A DNA stretch of 64,000 nt from Caryophanales bacterium UBA1737 (GTDB taxonomy: Bacteria > Bacillota_I > Bacilli_A > ML615J-28 > CAG-313): the NCBI GenBank assembly GCA_002315915.1, contig DCIB01000002.1, forward strand, positions 1-64,000. The letters are read 5' to 3'. Of this stretch, positions 36,105-43,862 are shown one piece after another (within the stretch, counting starts at the first letter, position 1; each line of letters begins with the position of its first letter). The notes below the pieces were generated by a model. It searched no databases. It was not told where the DNA came from and saw only the letters and a list, made by a program, of their open reading frames with translations. The position numbers and the translations under genes are program-made.

Positions 36105-37054
36105 TTATCTTAGCTATAGAATCAAGTTGTGATGAAACAGCAATGGCTGTTGTAAAAGATGGTAGAACTATTTTATCAAATGTAGTATATACTCAAATTG
36201 ATATTCATACTTTATATGGTGGAGTAGTACCTGAAGTTGCCAGTAGAGAACATATTAAAAAGATTACAGTTGTATTAGATCAAGCATTAAAAGAAGCTTC
36301 TATTACCCCAAATGATTTAGATTATATTGCGGTAACATCTAATCCAGGATTAATTGGCTCATTAATGGTTGGTATTAATTGTGCTAAAGTTATAGCTTGT
36401 TTATATAATAAACCACTTATAATGGTTAATCATATATATGGTCATATATATGCTAATTATTTAGAAAGTGATTTTTTATTCCCTATGATTGCTTTAGTAG
36501 TATCTGGTGGACATACTGAACTTGTATTAATGGAAGATCATTTTAAATTTAAAGTTTTAGGTGAAACCTTAGATGATGCAGTTGGGGAAGCGTATGATAA
36601 AGTTGCACGCGTGGTTAATGTTGGTTATCCAGGTGGTCCTATTTTAGATAAAATGGCTCATGAAGGGATAGCTTCATATGAATTGCCTCATATAAAATTA
36701 GGTAAAGATTCTTATGATTTTAGCTTTAGTGGATTAAAAAGTGCTGTAATAAATTTATATAATAAAGCAACTTCTAAAGGTGAAACATTAGATTACAATA
36801 ATCTTGCAGCATCTTTCCAAAATGCCGTTGTTGATGTATTAGTATCTAAAACAGCTAAAGCTGCTTTAGAGTTTAATGCAAAACATGTAATTATTGCTGG
36901 TGGTGTATCTGCTAATAAAGGGCTACGTGAAGCTATGGAATCCAAAATGAATGATTTAGATATAAAATTCACTTGTCCTAAAATGAAATATTGTACAGAT
37001 AATGCGGCAATGATTGGCGCTGCAGCTTATTTTCAAATACTAACTAATAAGTAA
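36101..37054 (+). CDS. tsaD: t6A threonylcarbamoyltransferase TsaD
   Basis: TsaD transfers the threonylcarbamoyl group from TC-AMP to A37 of tRNA. The 317-aa protein shows the ASKHA signatures: IESSCDETA at the N-terminus, VASREHIKK, the metal-binding MVNHIYGHIYA (two His four residues apart), VSGGHTELVL, GEAYDKVAR, YDFSFSGLKSAV and AGGVSANKGLR with a final CTDNAAMIG. It overlaps rimI by ATGA and ends the t6A operon just before a bidirectional terminator. The length is slightly shorter than the usual 330-345 aa, with all functional motifs kept. Confidence 0.96.
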   Translation: MIILAIESSCDETAMAVVKDGRTILSNVVYTQIDIHTLYGGVVPEVASREHIKKITVVLDQALKEASITPNDLDYIAVTSNPGLIGSLMVGINCAKVIACLYNKPLIMVNHIYGHIYANYLESDFLFPMIALVVSGGHTELVLMEDHFKFKVLGETLDDAVGEAYDKVARVVNVGYPGGPILDKMAHEGIASYELPHIKLGKDSYDFSFSGLKSAVINLYNKATSKGETLDYNNLAASFQNAVVDVLVSKTAKAALEFNAKHVIIAGGVSANKGLREAMESKMNDLDIKFTCPKMKYCTDNAAMIGAAAYFQILTNK

Positions 37055-37080
37055 AGAGGTCACAAAAATGTGACCTCTTT
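37053..37080. terminator. bidirectional terminator between tsaD and the acyltransferase gene
   Basis: A perfect 12-bp stem (37053-37064 and 37069-37080) with an AAAA loop, flanked by A- and T-rich runs, between two convergent genes. Confidence 0.9.
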
Positions 37081-38394
37081 CTATTTGTTATCAATTCCTA
37101 ATTCTAATCCTTCATATAAATAATCATATTGTTTAAAGTTTTTATAGTAATTTATATGATATCTATGCATTTCTTCTATAAGAATAATAAATTTACCTGT
37201 TGTTTTGTTAGAAGGGAATATATCGAATAATTCACCTTTAACATAAAAACTAAAATATTTAGCATCATTAAATGTAATTGTAGTATATATTTCGGTATAT
37301 GGTACGTGAAATTCAAATGGTTCATTATTTCGTGTTCCAATATAATGTACTCCATTATGATCAACTATAAACTTTCCTTTTCCTACTTTATATGTAGTAT
37401 CAAGTTTTGTTTTAATATATCTAGTTGGATCTAGGTTGCCTATTTCACACTCATCAGAGAATGAATAATTTTTATCAGATCTTATTTCCTTAATTAAATC
37501 GCCACGTTCTTGGACAACCCATTCAACGGGATTTTCTGGAATAACAGATTTTTCATATGGATGGAATAAATAATAATCATCAATTGATGTACCATTTCCA
37601 CATTTTGTACAATATAAATCGTTACCTTTAGATTCCATTGTATATTCAGTATGACATTTTGGACATTTATATAAGAAATACTCTAAGTTTTTAGCAGCTT
37701 CATTTTTTAATTCGTATTTATGCATTTCTTTTTTATTCCATTCGTATGCATTAAAATGAATTGCTTCGTTTACTTTGTCATCCATCTCTTCAACTGATAA
37801 CTTTTGAGTATCTTCTGGGGTAAAAAGTTTAAATAATGTTGCGTATGTATCGCCATAGCGTTCTTTTTGAACCGCTTTAGTACTTACTAAAAATGTGCCA
37901 TCTAATCTGCACACATAAACCGGTATATTAAAATGTTTAAACATTTTTGATGTTTCAGGAACAATAGGTTTATTTGTTCCAAAGTTAGATGCTAATCCTT
38001 CAGGTGCAAAAATAACTGATCCGCCCGATTTAATACATGTAGAAACAGCTTTAATTGTTTGAACATCTGGTGTATAGTTTTTCTTTGGTATTTGGTTAGA
38101 TAAACCAAATACTAATTTAAATTTTTGGCGATAAAATTCATTTCTACCTACAATATTAACACATGGTTTTGGGTATGTTACACCATGTAAAAAGAAATGA
38201 TCTGCTCTAGATGAGTGATTAAATATAATAAAACAAGGTCCTTTTTCTTTTTTAATATCATCTTTTATTATGTAATGAATTTTATATTTTGGTGTTTCAA
38301 ATAAGTAGATCAGATGATATACAAAACTAATAAACCAATGAGGTTTTACATATTTTTTATTTTTTAAATATAGGTCAATATTTGTTTTTTTCAT
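37081..38394 (-). CDS. PlsC-like acyltransferase with zinc ribbon and C-terminal beta domain
   Basis: The 437-aa protein has an N-terminal glycerolipid acyltransferase domain (about 1-215) with the catalytic HX4D as NHSSRADHF, a GRNEF block and the substrate-binding APEGLAS motif. Next is a four-cysteine zinc ribbon (CPKCHTEY...CTKCG, about 243-265), and then a C-terminal beta-rich region (about 330-425) resembling a PH-like domain. 1-acyl-glycerol-3-phosphate acyltransferases are normally about 200-250 aa, so the extra domains are notable and may control or localise the enzyme. The N-terminus carries a modest hydrophobic patch (WFISFVYHLIYLF), suggesting membrane association. The start is backed by AAAGGAG (minus strand, about 38400-38406). 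Substrate not determinable. A broken relative lies directly upstream. Confidence 0.82.
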   Translation of the reverse strand: MKKTNIDLYLKNKKYVKPHWFISFVYHLIYLFETPKYKIHYIIKDDIKKEKGPCFIIFNHSSRADHFFLHGVTYPKPCVNIVGRNEFYRQKFKLVFGLSNQIPKKNYTPDVQTIKAVSTCIKSGGSVIFAPEGLASNFGTNKPIVPETSKMFKHFNIPVYVCRLDGTFLVSTKAVQKERYGDTYATLFKLFTPEDTQKLSVEEMDDKVNEAIHFNAYEWNKKEMHKYELKNEAAKNLEYFLYKCPKCHTEYTMESKGNDLYCTKCGNGTSIDDYYLFHPYEKSVIPENPVEWVVQERGDLIKEIRSDKNYSFSDECEIGNLDPTRYIKTKLDTTYKVGKGKFIVDHNGVHYIGTRNNEPFEFHVPYTEIYTTITFNDAKYFSFYVKGELFDIFPSNKTTGKFIILIEEMHRYHINYYKNFKQYDYLYEGLELGIDNK

Positions 38395-38446
38395 AATGTT
38401 CTCCTTTACACTAATATTCTACAAAAGTATTTTTTTTTATTTTTGA

Positions 38447-38674
38447 TCAATTTCTTGGAAACATTGCTTTTTGCAAGTTACCAAAGTCTCTCATTGATTG
38501 ATGCTGCATAATAATTAAAGATGGTTCTTTAAAATCTTCAAATCCATTTTTAACTATTTTAGTTTTAGTTGAATCAAATATTGGTGTCATTAACCACATG
38601 ACAAGTTTACTAATAAATGGTGGTTTAATAGGTTTTTTATTTAAATCAAATCTTTTATATTTTGTATAATCCAT
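38447..38674 (-). pseudogene. truncated PlsC-like acyltransferase remnant
   Basis: The open frame from the ATG at 38674 (AAAGGA, eight bases upstream) codes only 75 residues. It matches the start of an acyltransferase: a basic N-terminus, a short hydrophobic patch (KLVMWLMTP), a VKNGFEDF strand and then MQHQSMRDFGN, the counterpart of the HX4D catalytic motif (HQSMRD), ending at KAMFPRN. A full enzyme needs about 150 more residues including the EGT-type motif; the frame ends instead 52 bases before the intact paralogue, which lies in another frame. I read this as an ancestral tandem acyltransferase that lost its 3' part. Its ribosome site remains, so a short peptide may still be made. Confidence 0.65.
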
Positions 38675-38811
38675 AAAATAATTCCTTTCTATTATTACAT
38701 TTAGATTATAAAAAATATAAAATATTAAAAAAATAATAATCAAAATATTTAGTGCTAAATGTTTAAATATAATTTATATTTCATTTCTTTTAAAAAAATC
38801 ATTAAATACTC

Positions 38812-38839
38812 TTGATATTATTTTCAATAATGATATAAT
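38812..38839 (+). promoter_or_regulatory. strong sigma-A-type promoter of the second CvpA-like gene
   Basis: TTGATA (38812-38817), a 16-bp spacer and TATAAT (38834-38839) with a TGA immediately before it (extended -10). It is the best promoter match in the window and lies 57 bases before the ATG at 38896. Confidence 0.85.
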
Positions 38840-38845
38840 ATAAAT

Positions 38846-38865
38846 AGAGTATTCTCGGATACTCT
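38846..38865 (+). promoter_or_regulatory. short hairpin at the transcript start of the 38896 gene
   Basis: A perfect 7-bp stem (38846-38852 and 38859-38865) with a 6-nt TCTCGG loop begins about seven bases after the -10 box, so it would sit at the very 5' end of the mRNA; AGAAATTTTTAAT follows. Consistent with a 5'-end stabiliser or a small attenuator. Confidence 0.5.
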
Positions 38866-38895
38866 AGAAATTTTTAATAAGGAGAAAAAACAAAA

Positions 38896-41679
38896 ATGGA
38901 TGAAATTATGCAAATTCTATTAAACTTACCTATAAGTTTAGTCGATTTGTTTATAATTGTGTGTGCTGTAATAGGCCTATTCTTTGGTTTATTTGGTAAA
39001 GCACCACGAAAATTGTGGAGATTAATTTTAGTAATTGGTTCAATAGTTACCGCTTACTTTACTTATAATAAGATAATCGATGCAGTTCTAGCAGTTGATG
39101 TAAATGCGCTTGCTGAATATATTGACGGATTTACTGTTCCTGCTGGAGTTACTTCGGTAGAAGGGTTAGTGGCTAGCTACTTAAATGTAAATGGTATAGA
39201 CTTATCAAGTCTATTACCACTTGCAAAGAGTGTTGTTGGACTAGTTGTATTCTGGGTTGAAGCATTAGTATTAATGCTAGTAACTAGAGTATTATTTGGT
39301 TGGATTGCATTTGCTATTTGCGGTAAAAAACGTAAAAAACATACTGCTGTTAAAACACTTGGTTTAATTGGTGCTGCAAAAGGTGCTATTGTAGGTGTAA
39401 TGATTATCATTCCTCTACTTGTATTATCACCACTTGTAGGACAAGCCGATGTATTACTTGATACAGCTGATAAGATTATGGCTGCATTCCCTGCTGATAG
39501 TGGAGCATCTACTACATCTGCAAAAGATGATGATGCTTATGTAATGGTTGTTGATGCAACAAATCCAACTACAGCTTCAAGAGAAACTATCTATGATAAA
39601 TTAGGTATTGATAAAACAACTATTCAAGTTGTTGCAAAATCATTTAAAGCTGATGGAGAAAGTGGATCATCATTTATTTGTTCATCTACTTCAACATTAA
39701 TGGATAAAGGTAATCTTGCCTTTGTTACATATAAAGCTTCTGATGATGCAAATGCTACAACTTGTAACTTTGTTACAGATTTAACTGGACTTGCTGATGC
39801 TGTAAAATCCGTTGCAGAAGTATTACCTGAAGTAACTGATGATAATGGTGTATTTGATATGGCAAAACTTACTGCCGTATTATCTGTTGAAACACCAACT
39901 GATACTACTACTCCAGTTCCTGAAGCAACTCAAAAATTATTAAATGCTAAATCTAAATTAACTACAGCTGTACAAAAAACTGTAAGTGTTGGTATCGTTT
40001 CTGAAGTATTACCTTCTATTGCAGAAAGTGCTCTTGAAAGTGATGCAGTTAAAGAAATGTTAAATGAATCACTTGGTGATTTAGCTCCAGTTGTAACTAA
40101 CTCTATTAAAGCAGTTGTAAATACTGAACCTGAAAAGATGGCAGAATCTATTGTATCTATTGGTGGATCTGCTGTTCAAACAGTTGTATTAATGAATGAA
40201 ATTAATCCAGATGGTGGTGATTTATCATTAGAAGCAATTATTGCTTTAATTGAAAGTGATGACTTTGATGTTGATACTCAATTAAAACCTGTTTTAAAAG
40301 GTATGTTACAAAACCCTCTAATTGTTTCAACATTAACTGCTGCCAAAGATTCATTTGATTGTGGTGATCCATTAATCAATGCTGTTGTTCATAATGTTAG
40401 TCTTGCAAATATGGTTGATGATTTATGGCCAGTTATTGCTGCTGCATGTGATTTATTACCAATATTTGCTCCAAATGGTGAATTTGTTCAAGATGTAACA
40501 ACTGTTCTTCCTACAGCTTATACTGGAATTTGTACTTTAATTAATGCTGCATTATCATGTAATTTAGTAAAAGATACTGCACTAGTTGTTGTAAATAATT
40601 ATTTAACATCAACTAAAGTTGAAGATGCTGAAGTAAAAGCATATTTATCAATGGCAGGTTTTGGAACTAATGAAACTACAAATAAAGCAATATACGATGC
40701 TGCAAAAACTGATATCATGTCTGTTGTTGCTGCTGTTGGTCCATTACTTCCAGTTGTTCTTGCTTTATCTTCAGGTGATGAAGTTAACTATGCTACATTA
40801 TTAACTAATGATAATGTAACTAAAGCACTTAATGTTGTTGATGTTTTATTATCAACTAATGTTGTAACTACTATTGCATGTAAGATGGCTAATAAAGCAG
40901 TTGTTGCTTATGCTGCTGAAACTGACCCTGCAAAGAAGGCTGCTGATGTTACTGGAATGCTAGCTGCATTAGCTGGTTTCGGAAATGCAGAAACTGATGA
41001 AACAGTTTATGGCGCTATTGTTGATGATGTAATTACTATATTAGCTGCTGGTTGTGGTGTATTACCATATGCATTTGATACTACTGGTAAATTTGATGTT
41101 ATAAATATTTTAACAGCAAACGATAATGCAGGTGTTACAGCTGCCCTAACTGCTGTTAATACAGTACTTGATACTGCAACTGTTAAACGTATTGCAAAAG
41201 GATTCATTAATGGTACAGTTACTGCTTATGCAGCAAAAGATGCTGATGCTAAAGCTGCTGATATGATTGGTACATTATTATGTGTAGCAACAAGTGCTGC
41301 AACATTAGATGATGACGGAATAACTTCTTTATTAACTGATGTTAAAGGTGTTATTTCTAATGCAGCTGGATTATTACCATATGTATTTGATGCTGATGGT
41401 AAATTTAATATAGCTGTATTAGGCGGATATTTAGAAATGGTTGATTCAACAACTCCTAAACATCCAACAGAATTTAATGCTATTTGTACTGTAATTGGTA
41501 ATTTAATTGCTAATACAACAGTAGCTAAATTCTTAAATGCTCAAGTTTTAGGAAGTCTATTACCAGATATGCCTGCTGAAGCATTTACTGGATTTAATGG
41601 TTCTGAAACAGAAGTTTCAACAGTTTTACAATTTATTGGAAATATGTTATCTTCAATGAACCAAGAACCAGCTGAATAG
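38896..41679 (+). CDS. second CvpA-headed protein with Ala/Val/Thr-rich helical repeats
   Basis: The 927-aa protein starts with a four-segment membrane head (about 14-33, 40-60, 105-140, 155-180) with CvpA features (VDLFIIVCAVIGLFFGLFGKAPRK, quoted here only as the turn FFGLFGKAPRK). About 740 residues follow that should be extracytoplasmic, ending without an anchor. In the C-terminal half there are units of about 105 residues beginning near 587, 691 and 797, each with a GFGN/T-xET-type opening and a D-x3-(V/I)-x8-LLP(Y/V)-x-FD-x2-GKF core. Its composition (Ala, Val, Thr, Asp) and GC-richer codons differ from the Asn/Ser/Ile-rich 19037 protein of the same plan, suggesting separate expansion of the tail. 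AAGGAG precedes the start. Function unknown. Confidence 0.65.
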   Translation: MDEIMQILLNLPISLVDLFIIVCAVIGLFFGLFGKAPRKLWRLILVIGSIVTAYFTYNKIIDAVLAVDVNALAEYIDGFTVPAGVTSVEGLVASYLNVNGIDLSSLLPLAKSVVGLVVFWVEALVLMLVTRVLFGWIAFAICGKKRKKHTAVKTLGLIGAAKGAIVGVMIIIPLLVLSPLVGQADVLLDTADKIMAAFPADSGASTTSAKDDDAYVMVVDATNPTTASRETIYDKLGIDKTTIQVVAKSFKADGESGSSFICSSTSTLMDKGNLAFVTYKASDDANATTCNFVTDLTGLADAVKSVAEVLPEVTDDNGVFDMAKLTAVLSVETPTDTTTPVPEATQKLLNAKSKLTTAVQKTVSVGIVSEVLPSIAESALESDAVKEMLNESLGDLAPVVTNSIKAVVNTEPEKMAESIVSIGGSAVQTVVLMNEINPDGGDLSLEAIIALIESDDFDVDTQLKPVLKGMLQNPLIVSTLTAAKDSFDCGDPLINAVVHNVSLANMVDDLWPVIAAACDLLPIFAPNGEFVQDVTTVLPTAYTGICTLINAALSCNLVKDTALVVVNNYLTSTKVEDAEVKAYLSMAGFGTNETTNKAIYDAAKTDIMSVVAAVGPLLPVVLALSSGDEVNYATLLTNDNVTKALNVVDVLLSTNVVTTIACKMANKAVVAYAAETDPAKKAADVTGMLAALAGFGNAETDETVYGAIVDDVITILAAGCGVLPYAFDTTGKFDVINILTANDNAGVTAALTAVNTVLDTATVKRIAKGFINGTVTAYAAKDADAKAADMIGTLLCVATSAATLDDDGITSLLTDVKGVISNAAGLLPYVFDADGKFNIAVLGGYLEMVDSTTPKHPTEFNAICTVIGNLIANTTVAKFLNAQVLGSLLPDMPAEAFTGFNGSETEVSTVLQFIGNMLSSMNQEPAE

Positions 41680-41699
41680 CATATTTATTAATTAAAAAT

Positions 41700-41731
41700 A
41701 AATCGGATTTATAATTAAATCCGATTTTTTA
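41700..41731 (+). terminator. intrinsic terminator after the second CvpA-like gene
   Basis: A perfect 12-bp stem (41700-41711 and 41716-41727), 4-nt loop and a T tract. Confidence 0.92.
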
Positions 41732-41744
41732 TTTGGCTGAAACA

Positions 41745-41772
41745 TTGAAAAAAATAAATAATGTGATAAAAT
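41745..41772 (+). promoter_or_regulatory. promoter of the oxaloacetate decarboxylase operon
   Basis: TTGAAA (41745-41750), a 16-bp spacer and TAAAAT (41767-41772) preceded by TGA. It lies 52 bases before the preferred oadA start and just after a terminator, so the operon is probably independently transcribed. Confidence 0.7.
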
Positions 41773-41824
41773 GTTTTTGAAGTATTTGGATATTTTTGCT
41801 ATATCCACTTTAGGAGACAATAAA

Positions 41825-43228
41825 ATGGGAGTACAAGTAGTAGAAACATCTCTAAGAGATGGTCATCAATCCTTAATGGCAACTCGTTTAAAAACAGATG
41901 AAATAGTACCTGTTGCGGAAATATTAGATAAAGCAGGATATTATGCATTAGAAGTATGGGGTGGTGCAACATTTGATGCATGCATACGTTTTTTAAACGA
42001 AGATCCTTGGGAAAGATTAGATAAAATTAAAGCTGTTTGTAAAAATACAAAATTACAAATGTTATTTAGAGGACAAAATATTTTAGGGTATCATCATTAT
42101 GCAGATGATATAGTAGAAAAGTTTGTTGAAAAATCTCTAGAACATGGTATTAATGTAATAAGAGTTTTTGATGCATTAAATGATGTTAGGAATTTAAAAA
42201 GTGCAGTAGATGCAGTTAATAAATATAAGTCTAAATATAATGCAGAATGCCAAATAGCTGTATCTTATACTACATCTCCAGTACATACTATAGATTATTT
42301 TGTAGAATTAGCTAAAAAAATAGATAAAATGGGAGCTGATTCTATATGTATTAAAGATATGGCAGGGGTATTACTTCCTGATTCTGCTTATGAACTTGTT
42401 AAAAGATTAAAAGAAGTAACAAAACTTCCTATTGAAATGCATAGTCATTGTACAGGTGGTATAGCAGAAATGATGTATCGTAAAGCAATAGAAGCTGGTG
42501 TTGATAGAATTGATACAGCGTTATCTCCACTTGGTGGTGGTACATCACAACCATGTACAGAATCTTTTGCATATTCATTAGAAAATACAAAATATGATAC
42601 AGGATTAAATATTGATTTGTTAAATAAAGCAGCTGATTTATTAAATAAGTCTAAAAATAAATATGTAACTGATGGTACATTTAATACTAAAGCTCTTAAT
42701 TTAAATCCTAATATATTAAAATATCAAGTTCCTGGTGGAATGTTATCAAATCTTATGAGTCAATTAAAAGCACAAAATGCTATGGATAAATTTGATGATG
42801 TATTAAAAGAAATCCCAAATGTTAGAAAAGATTTAGGATATCCACCACTTGTTACTCCGTTATCTCAAATGGTTGGTACTCAAGCAGTTATGAATATCTT
42901 ATTTGGTGAAAGATATAAAAGTTGTCCAAAAGAAATAGTTGAATACTTAAAAGGTAATTATGGACAAGCACCTTCAAAAGTAAATTTAGATGTTCAAAAG
43001 AAAATAATTGGTGATATAGAACCAATTACATATAGACCTGCTGATAAAATTGAACCTGAATTTAATAAAATTAAAGAAAAATATAAAGATATTTGTAAAA
43101 CAGATGAAGATGTTTTAACTTGTGCTCAATTTGAAAATGTTGCAGTTAAATTCTTAACTGAAAAATATAACCCTACTATTAAAGAAGATAATGAAGTTAT
43201 TGAATTTAATATGGAGATAGGAAAATAA
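41825..43228 (+). CDS. oadA: oxaloacetate decarboxylase alpha subunit (carboxyltransferase domain)
   Basis: The alpha subunit takes the carboxyl group from oxaloacetate and passes it to biotin. The start is set at the ATG at 41825 (TTAGGAG at about 41809-41815), giving the standard N-terminus VQVVETSLRDGHQS; an in-frame ATG at 41771 overlaps the promoter. The 467-aa protein has the HMGL-like TIM barrel with LRDGHQS, FRGQNILGY, the metal-binding MHSHCTGG and DTALSPLGGGTSQP, then the conserved PYC_OADA domain (GGMLSNL, PSKV). It lacks a C-terminal biotinyl domain; that is supplied by a separate gene at 43538. Pyruvate carboxylase B or transcarboxylase 5S subunits are similar, but the oadG- and oadB-like neighbours favour the sodium pump. 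Confidence 0.94.
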   Translation: MGVQVVETSLRDGHQSLMATRLKTDEIVPVAEILDKAGYYALEVWGGATFDACIRFLNEDPWERLDKIKAVCKNTKLQMLFRGQNILGYHHYADDIVEKFVEKSLEHGINVIRVFDALNDVRNLKSAVDAVNKYKSKYNAECQIAVSYTTSPVHTIDYFVELAKKIDKMGADSICIKDMAGVLLPDSAYELVKRLKEVTKLPIEMHSHCTGGIAEMMYRKAIEAGVDRIDTALSPLGGGTSQPCTESFAYSLENTKYDTGLNIDLLNKAADLLNKSKNKYVTDGTFNTKALNLNPNILKYQVPGGMLSNLMSQLKAQNAMDKFDDVLKEIPNVRKDLGYPPLVTPLSQMVGTQAVMNILFGERYKSCPKEIVEYLKGNYGQAPSKVNLDVQKKIIGDIEPITYRPADKIEPEFNKIKEKYKDICKTDEDVLTCAQFENVAVKFLTEKYNPTIKEDNEVIEFNMEIGK

Positions 43229-43229
43229 T

Positions 43230-43520
43230 ATGATTGATGTAAATAATTTATCATTTGGAGGAGCATGCTTATTATCTTTAATATGTATGCTTATAGTATT
43301 TGGAGTATTATTCTTACTTTGGGGACTTGTTGCGTTAATGAATACATTAACATCAAAAAGTAAAAAAAGTATTAAAGTTCTAGATAATTCTAATACTACT
43401 TATCAAAATATAGAAGATATTACTGATCCTGATATGATGGTAGCTGCTTTGGTTGCATCTATAGATTATCATGATGAAGTAAAAAAAGATGTTCGTGTTA
43501 AATCAATTAAAGAATTATAG
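43230..43520 (+). CDS. oadG: sodium-pump decarboxylase gamma subunit (OadG-like)
   Basis: The 96-aa protein has one N-terminal transmembrane helix (about 12-38) and a soluble tail ending in VAALVASIDYHDEVKKDV and RVKSIKEL, the pattern of OadG proteins (an Ala-rich helix then a basic R-SIK end). OadG holds the alpha subunit and the membrane beta subunit together. It follows oadA after one base and precedes the biotin carrier. Low sequence conservation of this family makes the neighbourhood the main support. Confidence 0.85.
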   Translation: MIDVNNLSFGGACLLSLICMLIVFGVLFLLWGLVALMNTLTSKSKKSIKVLDNSNTTYQNIEDITDPDMMVAALVASIDYHDEVKKDVRVKSIKEL

Positions 43521-43537
43521 AAGGATTAGGTATATAT

Positions 43538-43858
43538 ATGAAAGTTTATAAAATTAAAGTAAATGGTAAAACATACGAAGTAGAAGTAGAAAGTGTAACT
43601 GAATCAAATAATAAAATTGAAGAACCAGTTAAATCTTTAGAAGGAACAAAAGTTGTTAAAGCACCAATGGCTGGAGCTATTATTGATGTAAAGGTAAGTG
43701 TTGGTTCTAAGGTTAAAGTTGGTGATACTTTAGTTATTCTAGAAGCAATGAAGTTAGAAAATGAAGTAAAATCACAAGTATCAGGAACTGTTACTGAAAT
43801 TAAAGTATCAAAAGGTACTCAAGTTAAAAACGGTGACGTTATTATAATTGTAGGTTAA
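43538..43858 (+). CDS. biotin carboxyl carrier subunit of the decarboxylase
   Basis: The 106-aa protein is the mobile carrier that shuttles CO2 as carboxybiotin between the alpha subunit and the membrane beta subunit. It has an N-terminal extension starting with a KVYKIKVNGKTYEVEVE strand, a linker and a biotinyl/lipoyl fold (about 38-106) with KAPMAGAIIDV and the biotinylation site EAMKLEN (the Lys is modified; the usual following Met is Leu here). Biotin rather than lipoate is inferred from the MKL context and the BirA gene at 45078. The start follows GAAGGATTAGG and an AT-only spacer. Confidence 0.93.
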   Translation: MKVYKIKVNGKTYEVEVESVTESNNKIEEPVKSLEGTKVVKAPMAGAIIDVKVSVGSKVKVGDTLVILEAMKLENEVKSQVSGTVTEIKVSKGTQVKNGDVIIIVG

Positions 43859-43862
43859 TTAA

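Noticed and set aside
38675..38743. Longer N-terminus for the acyltransferase remnant (start at 38743)
   Set aside because: The ribosome site AAAGGA precedes the ATG at 38674; the extra residues are an AT-rich leader translated by chance.
38675..38895. tRNA or small RNA gene in the largest intergenic gap
   Set aside because: Apart from the promoter and short hairpin it is simple A/T-rich sequence, with no cloverleaf or GC-rich fold.
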